Source of the DNA: Gordonia aichiensis NBRC 108223
GTDB lineage: Bacteria > Actinomycetota > Actinomycetes > Mycobacteriales > Mycobacteriaceae
Reading direction: 5' to 3'
Assembly (NCBI RefSeq): GCF_000332975.1
Contig: NZ_BANR01000007.1
Span: 1 to 64,000 of the forward strand
Length of the DNA: 64,000 nucleotides
Part shown: piece by piece, positions 25,470 through 34,423 of the stretch
How positions within the stretch are numbered: the stretch's first letter is position 1
Layout: the number at the start of each line of letters is the position of its first letter
Notes under the pieces: generated by a model
Databases searched by the model: none
What the model was told of the DNA's origin: nothing
Seen by the model: only the letters and a program-made list of their open reading frames with translations
Made by a program: the position numbers and the translations under genes

Positions 25470-26006
25470 ATGCCCCCGCGGCACGCAAGCGGCTCCGAGG
25501 GGTCGTCGAGAGAAGCATCGGCGACACCGCCTCGCCTGTCGCACGTTGACGCGACGGGTACAGCCCGGATGGTCGACGTCGGCGACAAGGACACGACTCG
25601 ACGACGCGCCGTCGCTGCGGCTACCTTCCACACGACCACCGAGGTCATCGACCTTTTGCGGGATTCCGCGCTGCCTAAAGGTGACGTACTGGCAACCGCG
25701 CGGATCGCCGCGATCATGGCCGCGAAACGCACCGACTCCCTGATCCCGCTCTGCCACCAGCTGGCCCTCTCCTCCGTCGACGTCGACTTCACCGTCGCCG
25801 ACGATCACATCGACATCCTGGCCACGGTCGAGACCGCGGGGAAGACCGGCGTCGAGATGGAGGCGCTGACAGCAGTCGCGATCGCAGGACTCACCCTGCA
25901 CGACATGACGAAGGCCGTCGATCGACGTGCCAGCACCGGCGATATCCGACTCCTCGAGAAGTCGGGTGGCAGATCCGGGACCTGGAAGCGCGACGACGAT
26001 CTCTGA
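25470..26006 (+). CDS. moaC: Cyclic pyranopterin monophosphate synthase MoaC
   Basis: A 178-residue MoaC with an N-terminal extension of about 20 residues. Signature DSLIPLCHQLALSSVDVDF and GVEMEALTAVAIAGLTLHDMTK are intact. With MoaA it converts GTP to cyclic pyranopterin monophosphate, the first step of molybdenum cofactor synthesis. Starts a forward moaC-mog-moaE operon; moaD and moaA are on the other strand beyond rpf. Confidence 0.95.
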   Translation: MPPRHASGSEGSSREASATPPRLSHVDATGTARMVDVGDKDTTRRRAVAAATFHTTTEVIDLLRDSALPKGDVLATARIAAIMAAKRTDSLIPLCHQLALSSVDVDFTVADDHIDILATVETAGKTGVEMEALTAVAIAGLTLHDMTKAVDRRASTGDIRLLEKSGGRSGTWKRDDDL

Positions 26007-26032
26007 GCGTTCGACGTGGCAGAGTCGAGGGC

Positions 26033-26530
26033 ATGGCTGATGTGACACCCACGGCCCGCGTCGTCGTGGCGTCGACGCGCGCAAGCCGCGGTCTCTACCT
26101 CGACAAGGGCGGCCCGATCATCGCGGAGTGGCTGCGCACGCGCGGATTCGTCGTCGACGAGGTCGACGTCGTCGCTGACGGCGCACCGGTCGGCGATGCG
26201 ATCCGCGCCGGCGTGTACGCCTCCGACGATCTCGTGATCACCACCGGTGGAACGGGTCTGAGCCCCTCCGACCGCACCCCCGAGGAGACGCGGGCGTTGC
26301 TCGATGTCGAGATCCCGGGGCTTGCCGACGCGATCCGCAGCGCCGGGTTGCCCGCGGTGCCCACCGCCGTGCTCTCACGGGGGACCGCCGGGGTCGCGGG
26401 TCGCACGTTGGTCATCAACCTGCCCGGGTCGACCGGGGGCGTCCGCGACGGACTCGAGGTGCTCGACGGTGTACTGGCGCATGCCCTCGACCAGATCCGC
26501 GGCGGCGATCATCCCCGGGGCGACGAATGA
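26033..26530 (+). CDS. mog: MogA/MoaB-family molybdopterin adenylyltransferase
   Basis: A 165-residue MoaB/Mog fold protein. Signature TTGGTGLSPSDRTPEETRAL and the SRGTAGVAGRTLVINLPGS segment are present. It adenylylates molybdopterin before molybdenum insertion. Its end overlaps moaE by ATGA. Confidence 0.9.
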   Translation: MADVTPTARVVVASTRASRGLYLDKGGPIIAEWLRTRGFVVDEVDVVADGAPVGDAIRAGVYASDDLVITTGGTGLSPSDRTPEETRALLDVEIPGLADAIRSAGLPAVPTAVLSRGTAGVAGRTLVINLPGSTGGVRDGLEVLDGVLAHALDQIRGGDHPRGDE

Positions 26531-26970
26531 GTGCGCGTGTCGTGCTGACCTCCCTCGCCACCGAACCCATCGAACTCTCGTCTCACGAACAACTCGTGGC
26601 CGACGCGGCGGGCGGTGCCGCGGGTGCCGTCGTCGGTTTCGCGGGTGCCGTGCGCAATCACGACGGGGATCATCCGTCGGCGGTCACGAAGTTGTCCTAC
26701 TCGTCACACCCGAGCGCGCCCACCGTGCTCGCCGCAGTGGTCGATGAGGTGACGAGGACGGTGGACGGGGTACGCGCGGTGGCCGTCTCGCACAGGGTCG
26801 GTGATCTCGATATCGGCGACGTGGCGTTCGCGGTTGCCGTCGCGGCCGACCATCGGGCGCCCGCATTCGAACTGTGCGCCCGGCTCGTCGACGAGGTGAA
26901 GGCGCGTCTGCCCGTGTGGAAGCACCAGCTGTTCGCCGACGGCTCGGACGAGTGGGTCGGATCGGCCTGA
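26527..26970 (+). CDS. moaE: Molybdopterin synthase catalytic subunit MoaE
   Basis: A 147-residue MoaE: GAVVGFAGAVRNHDGD near residue 36-51, SHRVGDLDIGDVAFAVAVAADHR, and the catalytic KARLPVWKHQLFADGS with its lysines. It transfers sulphur from MoaD thiocarboxylate to cPMP to make molybdopterin. ATG overlaps the mog stop by four bases. Confidence 0.95.
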   Translation: MSARVVLTSLATEPIELSSHEQLVADAAGGAAGAVVGFAGAVRNHDGDHPSAVTKLSYSSHPSAPTVLAAVVDEVTRTVDGVRAVAVSHRVGDLDIGDVAFAVAVAADHRAPAFELCARLVDEVKARLPVWKHQLFADGSDEWVGSA

Positions 26971-26988
26971 GGGTGGGCAGCGATGGAA

Positions 26989-27028
26989 AAGGGCCCCGCA
27001 CGGCCGTGTGGCGTCGTGCGGGGCCCTT
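26989..27028. terminator. Bidirectional terminator between moaE and rpf
   Basis: AAGGGCCCCGCACG (26989-27002) and CGTGCGGGGCCCTT (27015-27028) are exact reverse complements, 14 bp, 12-base loop, between two convergent genes. Confidence 0.85.
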
Positions 27029-27076
27029 CGTCTCGGGGTCCGGCGGTCACTGCCGCCGGGACTCGGGCGAGATCGC

Positions 27077-27897
<821 letters not shown>

Positions 27898-28139
27898 TTG
27901 TTCGTCATTCAATCGGGGGAACGAGGCTTGGCGCGCCCGGTCGAATGTTGTGTTCCTTTGTCTGTCCTGTGATCTCCCTGGAGGAGACTGTTCGTACAGT
28001 ACGACGTCTTCGCCGTCGAATCACCCTCGTCCGCAACCTGATTTCGGGGCTGCGCGTAGGACTTTGGGCCCGATTTTCCCGTCATCGCTGCTCAACCCGA
28101 CGATGGTCGGTTCGTGTCCATCCCGTTATCGCCTCGTTA

Positions 28140-28155
28140 TGTGACTAAGGTCACA
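28140..28155 (-). promoter_or_regulatory. Consensus CRP (cAMP receptor protein) site upstream of rpf
   Basis: TGTGACTAAGGTCACA: TGTGA-N6-TCACA, with TGTGAC/GTCACA as perfect 6-base arms. M. tuberculosis rpfA is known to be activated by its CRP (Rv3676). Lies about 240 bases upstream of the riboswitch start, between rpf and moaD; it could also affect moaD's 3' side only weakly since moaD is transcribed towards it. Confidence 0.65.
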
Positions 28156-28169
28156 GGGCGGTGGAGCCG

Positions 28170-28418
28170 TCAGCCCCCCGCAAACGGGGGGAGAACGTCG
28201 ATCGTCGTGCAGTCGCCGAGGGGCGCGGCGCGGTCGCACAGGGCGACGGCATCACGCAGATACGAGCAGCGGGCGAGTACCTGAACGAGTTCTGGGTGGG
28301 AGGCGGCGAGGGTGTGTTCGAGGTCACCGAGAGTGGCGTCGTTCGGCACGTCGACCACGCTCGTGTCGGTTCCGGCGGCGGCGCGGGCGGCGGCGAAGAA
28401 CCGGACGGTCAGTGTCAT
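28170..28418 (-). CDS. moaD: Molybdopterin synthase sulphur carrier subunit MoaD
   Basis: An 82-residue ubiquitin-fold protein ending PPFAGG; the terminal Gly-Gly is the site of thiocarboxylation. Start VRFFAAARAAAGTD is typical of MoaD. Partner of MoaE, encoded downstream of moaA with a 7-base gap. Confidence 0.9.
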   Translation of the reverse strand: MTLTVRFFAAARAAAGTDTSVVDVPNDATLGDLEHTLAASHPELVQVLARCSYLRDAVALCDRAAPLGDCTTIDVLPPFAGG

Positions 28419-28425
28419 CGCGGCC

Positions 28426-29511
28426 TCATCCGCCGATCGCCGACATCGGTCGATCAGGCTGGCGAAAGTCGGTGGTGTTCACCGCATGTCCGGCCGCTTT
28501 GTGCCACATGTCACCCCGCCAGCGCCGCGCGATCTCGGCGTCGACCTCGGTTCGGGTGAGTCCGCCGCGCAGCGCGGGCATCAGCGACGTCTCGGCGTCG
28601 GCGAACAGGCAGTTGCGTAGCGCACCGTCGGCGGTGAGCCGGGTGCGGTCGCAGTCGCCGCAGAACGGGCGCGTCACCGACGCGATCACGCCGACGCGAG
28701 CCGCCTGCCCCGACGGGTCGGTGTGCCCGTTGACGAGCCAGGTGGCTGCCGGCGCACCGCCGCGGGGACGTGGGTCGGGTCGCAGCTCAAAGGTGCGGCG
28801 CAGCGTCGCGAGGATCTCGTCTGCCGTCACCATCGTGCCGCGGTCCCATCGGTGATCGGCGTCGAGCGGCATCTGCTCGATGATGCGCAGCTGATAGCCC
28901 TCGTCGAGGCAGTACTGCAGCAGATCGGGAAGTCGCTCCAGATCGTCGCGGTGCGGGACCACCGCGTTGACCTTGACCGGACTCAATCCGGCGTCGCGGG
29001 CCGCCGCGAGGCCGTCGAGGACGTCGGCGAGCCGGTCCCGGCGCGTGATCTGCGCGAAGCGTGTGGGGTCCAGGGTGTCGAGCGAGATGTTGATGCGGTC
29101 GAGCCCGGCGTCGGCGAGGGCGCGGGCGCGATGTCGAAGTCCGAGGCCGTTGGTCGTGAGTGCGAGTTCGGGTGCTTCGGCCAGGCTCGCTGCCGCGGCG
29201 ATGAGTTCCTCCAGATCGCGTCGCAGCAGTGGCTCACCACCGGTGAACCGGATGCGGCGGATACCGAGATCGCGTACGGCGACGGTCAGTACCCGGATGA
29301 ACTCGTCAGTGGTGAGCAGATCGTCGGACGGCAACCAGTCGAGGCCGTCGGCGGGCATGCAATAGGTGCACCGCAAATTGCAGCGGTCGGTCACCGACAC
29401 CCGCAGATCGGTGGCGACCCGACCGAAGGTGTCGACCAGCGGCCCCGAGGTCGGTGCGTCGACGCCGTGCGCGGGCCGCGGCGTGGCGGGAAGTCCGAGG
29501 TCGACGCTCAT
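28426..29511 (-). CDS. moaA: GTP 3',8-cyclase MoaA (radical SAM)
   Basis: A 361-residue MoaA. Radical SAM motif CNLRCTYC (C44, C48, C51), SAM-binding FTGGEPLLRRD, and the C-terminal 4Fe-4S cluster segment FCGDCDRTRLTADGALRNCLF that binds GTP. Its 3' end precedes moaD, and its start overlaps the flavin reductase stop by four bases. Confidence 0.95.
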   Translation of the reverse strand: MSVDLGLPATPRPAHGVDAPTSGPLVDTFGRVATDLRVSVTDRCNLRCTYCMPADGLDWLPSDDLLTTDEFIRVLTVAVRDLGIRRIRFTGGEPLLRRDLEELIAAAASLAEAPELALTTNGLGLRHRARALADAGLDRINISLDTLDPTRFAQITRRDRLADVLDGLAAARDAGLSPVKVNAVVPHRDDLERLPDLLQYCLDEGYQLRIIEQMPLDADHRWDRGTMVTADEILATLRRTFELRPDPRPRGGAPAATWLVNGHTDPSGQAARVGVIASVTRPFCGDCDRTRLTADGALRNCLFADAETSLMPALRGGLTRTEVDAEIARRWRGDMWHKAAGHAVNTTDFRQPDRPMSAIGG

Positions 29512-30068
29512 GTCGGCCCCGGAGCGGAGTGCAGGCGCGGACGAGCCTCGAGGGCACGGAAGGTGCTGGCGTGGAAAACGAGTGGCTCGACGTCCGGGTC
29601 GCAGTCGAGAGCGTCGATCTCCAGTAGCACCACGGTGTGATCACCCGCGGGCACCTCGCTGTGGACGTGGCAGGAGAGCTGGGCAGCCGAGTCGGGGAGG
29701 AACACCGCGCCGTCGTCGCCGGTCTGCGGCGTGGTGCCGTCGAATCGGTGCTCGGCGGGGCCGGCGAGTTGTCGGCACAGCGCCGACTGCGTGTGCGAGA
29801 ACACGCTCACGCCGAGCGCCGGTGCCTCCCGCAATCGGGGCCACGTCGTCGAGGTGTTCTGCACGCAGACCGAGACCAGCGGCGGCTCGAGCGAGACCGT
29901 GGTGAACGCCGACGCCGCCATGCCGAGCGGGGCGTCGTCGGTGCCGAGACAACACACCGCCACCACTCCGGTCGGAAAACAGCTGTATGCGCGCTTGAGC
30001 GCGCCGGGTTCCGACACCGGTGACAACTCGCGGGACGAGCCACGACCCACGTCACCCGATGCCGTCAT
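29508..30068 (-). CDS. Flavin reductase family protein
   Basis: A 186-residue FMN-binding flavin reductase-like domain: CFPTGVVAVCCLGTD and GMAASAFTTVSLEPPLVSVCVQNTS are the family signature, with HVHSEVPAGDHTVVLLEI near the end. Such proteins supply reduced flavin to two-component monooxygenases. The ATG at 30068 overlaps the stop of the small membrane protein gene and its own stop overlaps moaA, so it is part of the moa operon. The open frame extends far upstream but the added sequence is shadow of the neighbour. Confidence 0.85.
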   Translation of the reverse strand: MTASGDVGRGSSRELSPVSEPGALKRAYSCFPTGVVAVCCLGTDDAPLGMAASAFTTVSLEPPLVSVCVQNTSTTWPRLREAPALGVSVFSHTQSALCRQLAGPAEHRFDGTTPQTGDDGAVFLPDSAAQLSCHVHSEVPAGDHTVVLLEIDALDCDPDVEPLVFHASTFRALEARPRLHSAPGPT

Positions 30069-30274
30069 CGCACGCGCCGCCCGGAGCGCAATGCGTAGAC
30101 GAGGCCGAGGAGGAACCCTATGGGAGTGCACATCGCCAGCAGATAGACCCACGTCGGCGCGGTACCGCCGTTGTCGAGGACCGGCATCACGAACAGTGCG
30201 ATCAGAGCGAGGAGTCCGACGCCGAACACGAACCCCGCGAGCACGAGGAGAGCCGTGGACGATTTCTTCTGCAT
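30065..30274 (-). CDS. Small two-helix membrane protein
   Basis: A 69-residue protein with two hydrophobic helices (about 9-29 and 40-62), MQKKSS start and a basic C-terminus (RSGRRVR). First gene of a coupled run membrane protein-flavin reductase-moaA-moaD. Position resembles Rv0870c but it is shorter. Function unknown. Confidence 0.75.
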   Translation of the reverse strand: MQKKSSTALLVLAGFVFGVGLLALIALFVMPVLDNGGTAPTWVYLLAMCTPIGFLLGLVYALRSGRRVR

Positions 30275-30412
30275 ACCTCAACGGTAGATCACATTCGAGC
30301 CCTGTTGCTCCGGACCGAATCTGAGGTGACTGCACAGTGGGCCATTGGCTAGACTATGGACAACCAGGCGCCTTGCTCATCTGATTGTCGTGGGTTGGGC
30401 GTCTTTTGCTGT

Positions 30413-30492
30413 GACAAGACCTGTTGTCGCATGCTGAGGCAAGACCTGTCGTCGCGACAAGACCGTCGTGACGACACCGTGGTGACAAGACC
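30413..30492 (+). repeat. Four GACAAGACC repeats in the csp leader
   Basis: GACAAGACC at 30413-30421, 30456-30464 and 30484-30492, and the near copy GGCAAGACC at 30438-30446, all on the same strand with irregular spacing (25, 18, 28). They lie 24 to 103 bases before the GTG start of the cold shock gene. Stretches such as TGTCGTCGCGACA and CGTCGTGACGACA between them can fold into short hairpins. Confidence 0.6.
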
Positions 30493-30515
30493 GAGCGAAG
30501 ATGAGGGTGAGCACA

Positions 30516-30935
30516 GTGCCGACCGGCAAGGTGAAGTGGTACGACGCGGAGAAGGGCTTCGGCTTCCTTGCTCAGGAGAGCGGGGAGGACGTCTACGTCC
30601 GCTCATCCGCGCTGCCCGATGGCGTCGAGGCGCTCAAGCCCGGCCAGCGCGTCGAGTTCGGCATGGCCGCCGGTCGTCGCGGACCGCAGGCGCTGACCGT
30701 GACCGTGCTCGAGCCCGCCCCGAGTGTTGCCAAGAACACCCGTGAGGCCGCGCGCAAGGAACAGCAGGCCAAGCGCCACAGTCCCGATGAACTGCACGGA
30801 ATGGTCGCCGACCTCATCACCCTGCTCGAGGGCAAGGTGCAGCCCGATCTGCGTAAGGGTCGCTACCCCGATCGCAAGACCGCGCAACGTATTTCGGAGG
30901 TCGTACGGGCCGTGGCGCGCGAGCTCGACCGCTGA
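30516..30935 (+). CDS. cspB: Cold shock domain protein with C-terminal extension (CspB-like)
   Basis: A 139-residue protein. The cold shock domain is residues 1-68 with RNP motifs KGFGFLA and DVYVRSSAL. An extension of about 70 residues ([17 protein letters not shown] through [18 protein letters not shown]) is conserved in mycolic-acid bacteria, as in Rv0871. Start GTG at 30516 (PTGKVKWYD follows). Binds single-stranded RNA/DNA and may act as RNA chaperone. Its stop codon directly abuts the stop of the convergent DUF2771 gene. Confidence 0.9.
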   Translation: MPTGKVKWYDAEKGFGFLAQESGEDVYVRSSALPDGVEALKPGQRVEFGMAAGRRGPQALTVTVLEPAPSVAKNTREAARKEQQAKRHSPDELHGMVADLITLLEGKVQPDLRKGRYPDRKTAQRISEVVRAVARELDR

Positions 30936-31538
30936 CTAACCCGTCGCCGACGGCTCTTGAACCTGCCCGCTCGGCGGGGTCGGATTCTGCGGCGAGGGTT
31001 GCTTGACCCGGAAGCCGTCCGGTGTGGTGTTCAGCGACAGCACACCGCGGGCCACCTGATACTGGCCATCGACGACGACGGCGGACAGCGGCTGCACCTC
31101 GATGTTCACCAGCACCCGATCGGGTCGTGACGGGAGTTCGACGGTGTAGGTCGACCCGCTCGTCTTGTACTCCGGCGTCGGGTTGGGGTTGACGATCACA
31201 CCGTTGCGGTCGGCGTAGAGCCGGTAGAGCAACCACGGGTGTTCGGAGATGTCCTCGGATACCGACAGCATGGCGCTCTGCCCGACCGGCAGTGGCACAT
31301 GCTGGCCGCGCAGCGCCTGGTCCTGGTCGGCCGTGCAGCGCTGCATCAGCACATCGCACCACTCGGTCGGCTTCACCGTGATCAGCTCATCGTCGATCGC
31401 GACGTGCAGATAGCCGCGGTCGTCGTGATGATTGCCGGCGACGAGAGCGCCGACCGTCCCGCTGACCACGGCCACGAACACCACCGCGACGATCGCGATG
31501 ATTGCGACCGCCCTCTTCTCACCACTGTTGAATCGCAC
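30936..31538 (-). CDS. DUF2771 membrane-anchored protein (Rv0875c-like)
   Basis: A 200-residue protein with one N-terminal transmembrane helix (VAIIAIVAVVFVAVVSGTVGALVAG) and an extracytoplasmic domain containing a Cys pair (EWCDVLMQRC) and SEDISEHPWLLYRLYAD. The tail is Pro-rich. It lies 3 bases after the MFS gene on the same strand, as Rv0875c follows Rv0876c. Function unknown. Confidence 0.8.
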   Translation of the reverse strand: MRFNSGEKRAVAIIAIVAVVFVAVVSGTVGALVAGNHHDDRGYLHVAIDDELITVKPTEWCDVLMQRCTADQDQALRGQHVPLPVGQSAMLSVSEDISEHPWLLYRLYADRNGVIVNPNPTPEYKTSGSTYTVELPSRPDRVLVNIEVQPLSAVVVDGQYQVARGVLSLNTTPDGFRVKQPSPQNPTPPSGQVQEPSATG

Positions 31539-31541
31539 GGA

Positions 31542-33500
31542 TCAATGATGGCTTGTCCGGTGACCGCCCGGGTGGACAGGTCCATGTGGCGGTCGGGTCG
31601 ACTGTGGTCGGGTGGGTGCCTCCGACGGTCCGCGATAGGCGGTTCCGGGTCGTTCACCAGCGCGTTTGGTGGGGTGGGTGAACGGGGTCGTGTCCGCCGC
31701 GGCGAAGGACACGGTCGGGGCGGCCTGATCGGGACGATGGCCGCCGAGTCCGGGCACGAGGGTTGAGCCACGCGTGGTCATCACGGTCTGTGCCAGCCCG
31801 AGACCCAGCAGCACGGCGACGACCGTGAAGCCGATCCAGAGCTTGGGTGGCAGCAGCACGCCCAGGGCTGCACCGAGCACCCAGCACAACTGTAGGACCG
31901 TCTCCGAGCGGCCGAAGGCCGACGCCCGCGAGCGTTCGGGCAGGTCGTCCTGGATCGACGAGTCCAGACACACCTTGCCGATCGCACTGGTGCCCGACGC
32001 CACGAAGCCTGCGACCACAGCAAGCAGTACGTTGCCGAAGATCGCGGCGAGAATCGCGACGACGAAGCAGGCCGTTGTCGCCCACACGATCACCTTCGGC
32101 GGATTCTTCAGTTCCAGGCGGGTGCCGACACCGTTGCCGATCGCGTTGCCGACTCCCGCGGCCGCGCCGACCGCACCGAGCAAGGCGAGTTGCATCCACC
32201 CGCTGTGCGAGCCCTGGGCCTTGGCGTAGAACGCGATGTAGAGCGTCATGAATCCGGTGAGGATGCGGATCGTCCCGTTGCCCCACAGCCCGGCGACCAC
32301 CGTCCGACCCAGCGGCTGGCGCATCGTCTTGGCGATCTCACGTGCGCCGCGTCGGGCCCGGGAGGTGCGCGGGACGTCGGCCCCGGCAGCGTGCTGCCCG
32401 TTGGTTTCGGCAGCCTGCTGCGGCTGGTGGTAGGTGAGGGTCGTCGGGACCTCGCCCTCGGTGACCTCGACCCACGACGGGATGCGCAGGCACAGGTACG
32501 CACCGAGCGCCGAGATGATTGCCAGCCACACCATTGCGCCGGGGATGTGGATCGGCAGCGCCTTGGCCAGCACCATCTCGAACAGTGCCGCCACCGCTCC
32601 ACCGATGATGGTGCCGCCGATCAGACCGAACGTCGTCAGCCGTGAGTTGACCCGTGGGAGGTCGATGCTCGGTGGCACGACCCGCGGGGTTACCGCCGAC
32701 TTCAGCACCCCGAACGACTTGGACAGCACCAACAGCCCGAGCGCGCACGGGTAGAGCACCCACGGGTCGTACTGCAGTTGCTGGGTCGCCGGATTCCATG
32801 CGACGTTGCTGATGATCAGCAGCGCGAGCACGGTCCGCAGGCCGAACGTCGTGGCCATCGCGATCCGTCGACCGTGTTGGAGGCGGTCGAGCATGGGGCC
32901 GATGATGGGCGCTATCAGGGCGAACGGGGCGATGGTGAGCGCGAGGTACAGTGCGACATTCGTTTTCGACTCACCGGTCGCCGCCGCGAAGAACAGCGTG
33001 TTGGCCAGCGCGACGGCCATCGCGGCATCAACCGCGAAGTTCGCGATCACCGGAAGCGTCAGCGCGGTGAGCCCCGATTTGTCGGCACCGTCGGCCGTCG
33101 CGGCCTGATAGATCTTGTCGACGCCGCGTCCGGTCAACTCCCGACCACGCATCGCGGCTACCCGCATCACCGTGATCTTCTTCGGGCCGCGCGGCGACCC
33201 TGCGCTCCCGGTGGCATCGGGCATAGCCCGTGTTCCCTCGACGGTCGGCGACTCGTCGAGCGGCGGCAGATGCGGGTTGTGCGTACGGGGAGGGAGGTAG
33301 GCGTCACCGACGGTTGCGTGCGCACGTGAACGCGAGCGACCATCGCCTGCGGGATAGTTCGCACTGCCCGGGTGCGCTGCCGGGCGTCGTCGGCTGTACT
33401 CGTCGAGGTGCGCGGTCTCGTCGCCGGTCGCCTGTTGCGTCGGGGAGTCGTCGTTCGATCGGCCCCCGTCGGCCCGCCTCCATCGGATCACCTGACCCAT
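31542..33500 (-). CDS. MFS-type membrane protein with long cytoplasmic N-terminus (Rv0876c-like)
   Basis: A 652-residue protein. Residues 1-130 are charged and probably disordered; about 12 hydrophobic helices follow from residue 140 (TLPVIANFAVDAAMAVALANTLFF). A long charged loop at about 330-385 separates the two halves, and the C-terminus is Pro/Thr/His-rich. The protein is fused in style to the Rv0876c family. Substrate unknown. It is divergent from the DUF3027 gene. Confidence 0.75.
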   Translation of the reverse strand: MGQVIRWRRADGGRSNDDSPTQQATGDETAHLDEYSRRRPAAHPGSANYPAGDGRSRSRAHATVGDAYLPPRTHNPHLPPLDESPTVEGTRAMPDATGSAGSPRGPKKITVMRVAAMRGRELTGRGVDKIYQAATADGADKSGLTALTLPVIANFAVDAAMAVALANTLFFAAATGESKTNVALYLALTIAPFALIAPIIGPMLDRLQHGRRIAMATTFGLRTVLALLIISNVAWNPATQQLQYDPWVLYPCALGLLVLSKSFGVLKSAVTPRVVPPSIDLPRVNSRLTTFGLIGGTIIGGAVAALFEMVLAKALPIHIPGAMVWLAIISALGAYLCLRIPSWVEVTEGEVPTTLTYHQPQQAAETNGQHAAGADVPRTSRARRGAREIAKTMRQPLGRTVVAGLWGNGTIRILTGFMTLYIAFYAKAQGSHSGWMQLALLGAVGAAAGVGNAIGNGVGTRLELKNPPKVIVWATTACFVVAILAAIFGNVLLAVVAGFVASGTSAIGKVCLDSSIQDDLPERSRASAFGRSETVLQLCWVLGAALGVLLPPKLWIGFTVVAVLLGLGLAQTVMTTRGSTLVPGLGGHRPDQAAPTVSFAAADTTPFTHPTKRAGERPGTAYRGPSEAPTRPQSTRPPHGPVHPGGHRTSHH

Positions 33501-33610
33501 TGTCCCCCATCGGTCTGACTATGTGGTGGAACCATCGGTCGTGTGGAGCGTTACAGCGTCTCGAGGTGGGCGGTTGGCCTGGCGCTGCAGCGATATTGCA
33601 CACTGGAAAC

Positions 33611-34357
33611 GTGATCGCAGTGACCGGAAACCAGCTCTTGCTCGACGCCGTCGAGTCTGCTCGTGCAGCGCTCGAAGCCGACGGGGAGCATCCGGGCGAC
33701 CACCGCGCCGCCATTCCCGAGGGCGACTGGGCCGTCGCCCACTATTTCGATTCCGACATCCCTGGCTATCAGGGGTGGCAGTGGTGTGTCGTGGTCGCAG
33801 GATCCCCGGCCAACGACGATGTGACGATCAGCGAGACCGCGCTCCTTCCCGCCGACGGTGCTCTGCTCGCGCCTGACTGGGTGCCGTGGTCGCAGCGCGT
33901 CGAGTCCGGCGACCTCACCCCCGGCGACGTCCTCGCCGCCGAGGACGACGACCCGCGTCTGGTGCCCAACCAGATCGACACCGGCGACGAGTTCGCGACC
34001 GACTCCGACGACGTCGCGCAGGTTGCGGGTGAACTCGGACTCGGTCGGCGTCGCGTGCTCAGCCGCGAGGGCCGCGACGACGCCGCACAGCGCTGGTATG
34101 ACGGCGACTTCGGGCCGGGTTCGGAGATGGCGCAGGCCGCTCCGTTCTCGTGCGCGACCTGTGGCTTCTACATCCCGCTCTCCGGTGCGCTCCGGGCCGC
34201 GTTCGGAGCGTGCGCGAACGAACTCTCCGCCGACGGCCGCGTGGTGTCGGCAGAGTATGGCTGCGGCGCGCACTCCGACGTCGAACCGCACCGCGGAGAC
34301 GGCTCGCCCGCCTACGACGCATTCGACGACGGTGTCCTCGAAATCGTCGGCTCCTGA
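33611..34357 (+). CDS. DUF3027 protein (Rv0877-like)
   Basis: A 248-residue acidic protein. Signature HYFDSDIPGYQGWQWCVVVA and, near the C-terminus, a CATCGFYIP...CANE...CGAHSD zinc-ribbon-like cysteine set. GTG start at 33611 gives the usual N-terminus; longer frame upstream is overlap with the divergent MFS gene. The next gene starts in the same frame directly after its stop. Confidence 0.8.
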   Translation: MIAVTGNQLLLDAVESARAALEADGEHPGDHRAAIPEGDWAVAHYFDSDIPGYQGWQWCVVVAGSPANDDVTISETALLPADGALLAPDWVPWSQRVESGDLTPGDVLAAEDDDPRLVPNQIDTGDEFATDSDDVAQVAGELGLGRRRVLSREGRDDAAQRWYDGDFGPGSEMAQAAPFSCATCGFYIPLSGALRAAFGACANELSADGRVVSAEYGCGAHSDVEPHRGDGSPAYDAFDDGVLEIVGS

Positions 34358-34423
34358 GAACGGCCGACCCTGACGACTGACCAGCGAGGTCTCGACCCGT
34401 TCGACACCGCGGGCCTGCGTGCA

